From positions 1 to 8,923 of the forward strand of contig LUZH01000299.1 of the NCBI GenBank assembly GCA_001602885.1: a DNA stretch of 8,923 bases, given 5' to 3'. The notes below the pieces were generated by a model that was not told where the DNA came from, did no database searches, and saw nothing but the letters and a program-made list of their open reading frames with translations. Position 1 is the stretch's first letter; every line of letters begins with the position of its first letter. Below are positions 6,568 through 8,923 of this stretch, in pieces. This DNA is from Bacteroidales bacterium Bact_16 (GTDB lineage: Bacteria; Bacteroidota; Bacteroidia; Bacteroidales; UBA932). The position numbers were made by a program, and so were the translations under genes.

Positions 6568-7838
6568 CGCTTGTAGCCTTCGAGGTTCGCCTTGACGGTC
6601 TCCCAGTCGTAGTACGGGCCGACGACCGGATCCAGACCGCGGAGCTTGCGCTCCTGCTCCTGATAGAGGAACTTCACGAGGACGTGCCCCGCCTTGTTCC
6701 GATAGAAGACCATCTGCAGGTTGCTGGCCATGCAGATATTCCAGAAACCGAACCACTTCTGGCAGATCTCGTCGACCTCCAGGCGTTCGCCCACGCCCTC
6801 GACGCCGAGGTAGCTGGCCAGGGCCATCAGCGGGTAGTCGTGGCCGAAGCGCAGGTCGGCGGCGTAGTTGCCCTTGGCGAGCGCCTCGTCGGCCTTGTTC
6901 ACGATATCCTCGACGAGCGACCTGGCCATCGGGACGCGCTCCATGCCCACCTCGACGGAGTTGCAGTGGCCCAGATAAAGGAACATGTTGTTCTGCGCCC
7001 AGCGACGGTAGATGGCGTCGAAGGGAAGCACGGAATAGAGGTCCTCCTCGATGTCGAAATCCTCCGCCACGACGGCCGTGTCATAAACGTCGGAGGTGAA
7101 CTGGCGGGCGCTGGGCACGAACTTGCGGGCGGCCACCGGGTCGGTGAACACGGTGGAGAGCACGCCGAGCGAGTCGTCCGGCACCTGGCGCAGCCACTCG
7201 AAGCTCTTGCGCATCGCGCGGGACGTCATGCGCTCCCAGCCCTTCTCGTTGTCGAGATAGTCCATGAACTTCTCGCCCGTGTCGAGGCGGACCTGCAGCT
7301 TGGGATTCTGCCGGATCAGGGAGTTGGTGAAGGAGTTCATGCTGATGATGCAGCGCTGCACCGTGCTGGAGAAGGCGCGGACATTCTTCTGTCCCTTGAA
7401 CACGCCCGGATAGCGGTTGTAGAGGCGCTCCGCGATGGCGGCGTGCTCGCGCGCTCCGCGCTGCGAGAGGCGGCCGTCCATGCCGTCCCAGCCGGCCAGC
7501 ACGTCGCGTGCGCCCTGGAGCAGCATCTCGCCGGCAGGCGTGAGGAGGCCTTCCTGCTGCGCCGCCTCCAGGGTGGCGATCACGTTGTTGTAGGCCTTGC
7601 CGCCCCAGTTGGAGCGGGAGCCGTGGCGGCCGTAGTGGCTGACGTAGACCGGCTTGTAGCCCCTGGGCGCCGGCGTATCATATATAGGAAAGAATTCGTA
7701 GGAATTCAGATTATTGCCCGCGCGGGAATGCTCTTCCTGCAGGGCGCGCACGGCGGTTTCGGACCGCCAGGGCTGCGCGAAAGCCGCTGTCGCACAAAGG
7801 CAGAACAGGGCAAGGAGAATGAAAAACGGTTTTCTCAT
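6564..7838 (-). CDS. Secreted histidine-type acid phosphatase (MINPP/phytase-like)
   Basis: Branch-2 histidine phosphatase, a family that hydrolyses phosphomonoesters through a phospho-histidine intermediate. Bacteroides MINPP relatives, which attack inositol polyphosphates such as phytate, are of similar size (about 425 residues). The 424-residue product begins with a Sec signal peptide (MRKPFFILLALFCLCATAAFA, predicted cut after Ala21), so it is exported to the periplasm or beyond. The catalytic RHGSR lies at residues 71-75, with His72 the nucleophile. The distal motif is HD at 333-334 (RFGHDYPLM), where MINPP enzymes usually have HAE, so inositol-phosphate specificity is uncertain. ATG 7838 is preferred over upstream in-frame codons (to 7931): the signal peptide starts here, and an exact -7 promoter element lies at 7877-7870, inside the longer version. 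The stop overlaps the glycosyltransferase GTG. It is first in a three-gene operon; no functional link to the other two products is obvious. Confidence 0.88.
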   Translation of the reverse strand: MRKPFFILLALFCLCATAAFAQPWRSETAVRALQEEHSRAGNNLNSYEFFPIYDTPAPRGYKPVYVSHYGRHGSRSNWGGKAYNNVIATLEAAQQEGLLTPAGEMLLQGARDVLAGWDGMDGRLSQRGAREHAAIAERLYNRYPGVFKGQKNVRAFSSTVQRCIISMNSFTNSLIRQNPKLQVRLDTGEKFMDYLDNEKGWERMTSRAMRKSFEWLRQVPDDSLGVLSTVFTDPVAARKFVPSARQFTSDVYDTAVVAEDFDIEEDLYSVLPFDAIYRRWAQNNMFLYLGHCNSVEVGMERVPMARSLVEDIVNKADEALAKGNYAADLRFGHDYPLMALASYLGVEGVGERLEVDEICQKWFGFWNICMASNLQMVFYRNKAGHVLVKFLYQEQERKLRGLDPVVGPYYDWETVKANLEGYKR

Positions 7839-7869
7839 GCAATCAGTTATTCGTTCAGTTGTCTGTATG

Positions 7870-7877
7870 CAAAGATA
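7870..7877 (-). promoter_or_regulatory. -7 promoter element of the phosphatase operon
   Basis: Reading the minus strand, bases 7877-7870 are TATCTTTG, an exact match to the Bacteroidota sigma-ABfr -7 consensus TAnnTTTG. No good -33 TTTG stands 19 bases upstream (plus-strand 7897-7900 is ctcg). Transcription would start some 20-25 bases before the ATG at 7838, a sensible leader, and this supports the chosen start. Confidence 0.6.
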
Positions 7878-7920
7878 GGTATTTTCTCCTTTCGGCCTCG
7901 GTCGCGGACCAAGAGTTCCA

Positions 7921-7951
7921 TTCGATTTCACGCCATTTTTTTGTACATTTG
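7921..7951 (+). promoter_or_regulatory. Promoter of mutS
   Basis: TACATTTG at 7944-7951 matches the Bacteroidota -7 consensus TAnnTTTG exactly. TTCG at 7921-7924, exactly 19 bases upstream, is a 3-of-4 match to the -33 TTTG. The expected start of transcription is about 5-7 bases downstream of the -7 box, leaving a short A/T-rich leader before the ATG at 7970 with no Shine-Dalgarno sequence, as is usual in this phylum. The whole 7839-7969 gap is AT-richer than the genes and holds only these divergent promoters. Confidence 0.65.
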
Positions 7952-7969
7952 TACTTCACTTTAAATTTT

Positions 7970-8923
7970 ATGTCAAAGAAAGGTGAAGATACTCCGATGC
8001 TGAAGCAATACTTCAGTATCAAGGCGCAACACCCCGAGGCCGTGCTCCTGTACCGGGTCGGCGACTTCTATGAGACCTACTCCGACGACGCCGTGCTGGT
8101 CAGCAAGGTGCTCGGACTCGTGCTCACGCGCCGCTCCAACGGCGAGAAGGGCGACACCCCGATGGCCGGCTTCCCGCACCACGCCGTCGACAGCTACCTC
8201 CAGAAACTCGTGCGCGGCGGCTACAAAGTGGCCATCTGCGACCAGCTGGAGGATCCCGCGCTCGTCAAGAACAAGCTCGTCAAGCGCGGCATCACGGAGA
8301 TCCTCACCCCGGGCATCGCCTTCGGCGAAGGGATGCTCGAACAGAAAGAGCACAACTATCTCGCCGGCCTGACCTTCGAGGGCCAGAGCTGCGGCGCCGC
8401 CTTCCTGGACGTGTCCACGGGCACTTTCCAGGTGGCGCAGGGCAGCATCGACTACATCGGCACGCTGCTCAGCTCCCTGCAGCCCAAGGAGCTGGTGGTC
8501 CAGCGCGAGGTGCTGCGCGCCGTCAAGGAGCGCTTCGGCGATTTCTATACGACCGGCCTCGACGAATGGGCCTTCGTGCAGGACGCCGCCGTGGAGCGGC
8601 TCTGCAAGCAGCTCAAGGTGCAGAGCCTCAAGGGCTTCGCCATCGAGGGATTCCCGCTCGCGGTCTGCTCGGCCGGCGCGCTGCTGGTCTACCTGGAGCA
8701 GACGCAGCATGCGGGCCTGGGCAACATCTGCTCGATCGGCCGCATCGACGAGGAGAAGTTCGTGTGGATGGACAAGTTCACCTTCCGCAACCTGGAGATC
8801 TTCCAGAGCAACGCGGGCCGGGAGGGGGTCAGCCTGGTCGATGTCATCGACCGCAGCTGCACCCCGATGGGCGCCCGCCTGCTCCGCCAGTGGCTGGCGA
8901 TGCCGGTGATGGACCTCAAGGAG
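7970..8923 (+). CDS. mutS: DNA mismatch repair protein MutS, 3' partial
   Basis: Recognises mismatches and small loops in DNA and starts methyl-independent or methyl-directed repair with MutL. Only the first 318 codons are in the window; the frame is open to the last base. The mismatch-recognition motif GDFYET places Phe33 and Glu35 (the F-x-E pair) in domain I. GDTPMAGFPHHAVDSYLQKLV, CDQLEDP and VKRGITEILTPG follow as expected for domain I. The connector domain contains FLDVSTGTF, and the lever/core start has MDKFTFRNLEIFQS and TPMGARLLRQWLAMPV. The ATPase and dimer domains lie outside the window. ATG 7970 directly follows a short leader below a good promoter and matches the usual N-terminus (TPMLKQYFSIKAQHP). 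It is transcribed divergently from the phosphatase operon. Confidence 0.96.
   Translation, partial: MSKKGEDTPMLKQYFSIKAQHPEAVLLYRVGDFYETYSDDAVLVSKVLGLVLTRRSNGEKGDTPMAGFPHHAVDSYLQKLVRGGYKVAICDQLEDPALVKNKLVKRGITEILTPGIAFGEGMLEQKEHNYLAGLTFEGQSCGAAFLDVSTGTFQVAQGSIDYIGTLLSSLQPKELVVQREVLRAVKERFGDFYTTGLDEWAFVQDAAVERLCKQLKVQSLKGFAIEGFPLAVCSAGALLVYLEQTQHAGLGNICSIGRIDEEKFVWMDKFTFRNLEIFQSNAGREGVSLVDVIDRSCTPMGARLLRQWLAMPVMDLKE

Noticed and set aside
6568..6756. An N-terminal extension of the glycosyltransferase to ATG 6756
   Set aside because: It overlaps the phosphatase C-terminal coding region, is Arg/Gly-rich without family similarity, and GTG 6567 gives both the family N-terminus and a GTGA overlap.
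6684..7964. A 426-codon plus-strand open frame
   Set aside because: Antisense shadow of the phosphatase gene; His/Val/Gly-rich, no motifs, and it runs through the divergent promoter region.
7973..8710. A 245-codon minus-strand open frame
   Set aside because: Antisense shadow of mutS, whose motifs on the plus strand are unmistakable.

Overview
The window looks like chromosomal DNA of a GC-rich member of the Bacteroidales (phylum Bacteroidota), probably an uncultured gut-type lineage. The grounds are two exact copies of the Bacteroidota -7 promoter element (TAnnTTTG) in the one clear divergent promoter region, no obvious Shine-Dalgarno sequences, and Bacteroidota-style versions of Mrp, RsmA, a YfhO-family membrane protein, a GT4-like glycosyltransferase and MutS. 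The taxonomic placement is inference from sequence character, not from a database search.

Layout. Bases 1-1821, plus strand: the 5'-truncated end of an Mrp/ApbC-type P-loop ATPase, then rsmA (16S rRNA dimethyladenosine transferase) three bases later, probably one transcription unit. Bases 1822-1997: an intergenic stretch with two strong hairpins built on the same arm sequence, then an AT-richer leader. Bases 1998-2858, plus strand: a REP-associated tyrosine transposase-like (RAYT, Y1 HUH) gene with its HUH motif and a candidate catalytic tyrosine intact. Bases 2861-7838, minus strand: three genes read from high to low coordinates, a secreted histidine-acid phosphatase (MINPP/phytase-like), a glycosyltransferase and a large YfhO-family membrane protein. 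They are joined by 4-base GTGA and ATGA stop/start overlaps and so are almost certainly one translationally coupled operon. Bases 7839-7969: divergent promoters. Bases 7970-8923, plus strand: the first 318 codons of mutS, which runs off the window.

The most notable content is not in the housekeeping genes but in palindromic DNA at three places: (i) the paired hairpins immediately upstream of the RAYT gene, which look like a REP/RAYT-type pairing; (ii) a 61-nt, 26-bp imperfect hairpin lying in frame inside the glycosyltransferase gene and encoding an approximately 21-residue Pro/Gly-rich loop; (iii) a perfect 32-bp spacerless palindrome (45 bp with one bulge) inside the mrp reading frame, next to a second small hairpin. 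The embedded palindromes recall in-frame palindromic elements known from Rickettsia (RPE). Whether they are a repeat family in this genome cannot be decided from one window.

Very long antisense open frames (for example one of 920 codons opposite the membrane-protein gene) are by-products of high GC and are not annotated as genes.
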